A DNA stretch of 64,000 nucleotides from Hippophae tibetana (taxonomy: Eukaryota; Streptophyta; Magnoliopsida; Rosales; Elaeagnaceae), in NCBI GenBank assembly GCA_037013495.1, contig CM072801.1, forward strand, positions 106,027,816-106,091,815. The letters run 5' to 3'. Each line of letters opens with the position of its first letter. Position 1 is the stretch's first letter. Positions 63,975 through 64,000 of the stretch are shown here, one piece after another. The notes below the pieces were generated by a model. That model worked only from the letters and a program-made list of their open reading frames with translations. It made no database searches and had not been told where the DNA came from. The translations under genes were made by a program, and so were the position numbers.

Positions 63975-64000
63975 CCAAATGATACGGATCTTTTATGCGG

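Larger units (their letters stand above)
1..64000 (+). repeat. Satellite DNA array, ~646-bp monomer, 99 full copies
   Basis: Every monomer contains the same ordered landmarks: CCAAATGATACGG, a GGAAACCATGAACTC block, TCAAATTTGA, a TTACACT/AGTGTAA dyad (sometimes degraded), GTTATAAC, a T-run, ATTCAGG, a GACAACAAAATC block and an A-run before ATGGAAA. The marker recurs at 1, 658, 1314 and so on to 63975, always on the + strand, with spacings of only 632-641 or 650-657 bp. No unrelated sequence of any length interrupts the array. GC content is about 27% in monomer 1. Start and end of the array lie outside the window. The repeat is a non-coding tandem satellite; its family and host are not recognised. 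The phase of the monomer is arbitrary. Confidence 0.98.

Noticed and set aside
1-64000. CRISPR array or bacterial repeat system
   Set aside because: The repeats are about 646 bp with no short repeat/unique spacer pattern, and there are no flanking genes or ribosome binding sites.
1-64000. Tandem copies of a transposon or its terminal repeats
   Set aside because: I saw no terminal inverted repeats, target-site duplications, primer-binding site, or transposase or reverse-transcriptase motifs in any frame. An ancient origin from such an element cannot be excluded but is not visible.
1-64000. rDNA spacer or 5S rDNA array
   Set aside because: No stretch resembles 5S, 18S, 5.8S or 25S rRNA, and the low GC content without a conserved GC-richer gene block argues against it.
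1-64000. Telomeric repeat, tRNA genes, promoters or terminators
   Set aside because: No TTTAGGG/TTAGGG-type runs, cloverleaf or A/B-box patterns were noticed. TATA-like strings are everywhere because the sequence is about 73% A+T, so none can be called a promoter.

Overview
The whole 64-kb window is one uninterrupted, head-to-tail array of a single AT-rich satellite repeat. Using the motif CCAAATGATACGG (or its variants) as a phase marker, I counted 99 complete monomers and a 26-base start of a hundredth. All are in the same orientation and average about 646 bp. A hand count of the first monomer gives 179 G+C in 657 bases, about 27%. I see no convincing protein gene, rRNA, tRNA, CRISPR array or transposon. 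The open reading frames of 60 to 107 codons are recurring by-products of the repeat. This points to heterochromatin (centromeric, pericentromeric or subtelomeric) of a eukaryotic nuclear genome. CpG sites that vary between CG, TG and CA from copy to copy suggest a genome with CpG methylation, for example a plant. I cannot name the species or match the repeat to a family I know.

Monomers fall into two length classes with nothing between: 45 short (632-641 bp) and 54 long (650-657 bp). The main cause is a block of about 15 bp near the end of the monomer, present in the long class and absent from the short class. Further subfamilies differ in A- and T-run lengths and in point variants.

Layout: (1) 1-7.5 kb, mixed long and short monomers with a duplication at 4,529-bp offset. 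(2) About 7.57-20.1 kb, an eight-monomer higher-order repeat (HOR) of 5,144-5,147 bp, with two full units and flanking partial units. (3) About 20.1-29.9 kb, a mosaic, mostly short monomers, including a duplication offset by about 4,490 bp. (4) 29.95-34.06 kb, a dimer HOR (about 1,273 bp x2), then two near-identical single monomers. (5) 34.07-43.78 kb, a mosaic with a 1,292-bp dimer duplication, a run of long monomers and a run of short ones. (6) 43.785-50.314 kb, a five-monomer HOR of 3,265 bp in two apparently identical copies. (7) 50.315-60.767 kb, four tetramers of 2,611-2,615 bp built from the same monomer types, with visible chimeric monomers. (8) 60.768 kb to the end, one remaining long pentamer-type monomer, then a short/short dimer HOR of about 1,275 bp.

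There is no gene network here. The biological content is the evolution of the array: nested tandem duplication, unequal exchange within monomers, and local homogenisation. The right third (43-61 kb, 28 consecutive long monomers) looks most recently amplified, and the left part looks older and more diverged. Boundaries given as 'about' were read by eye from diagnostic variants.
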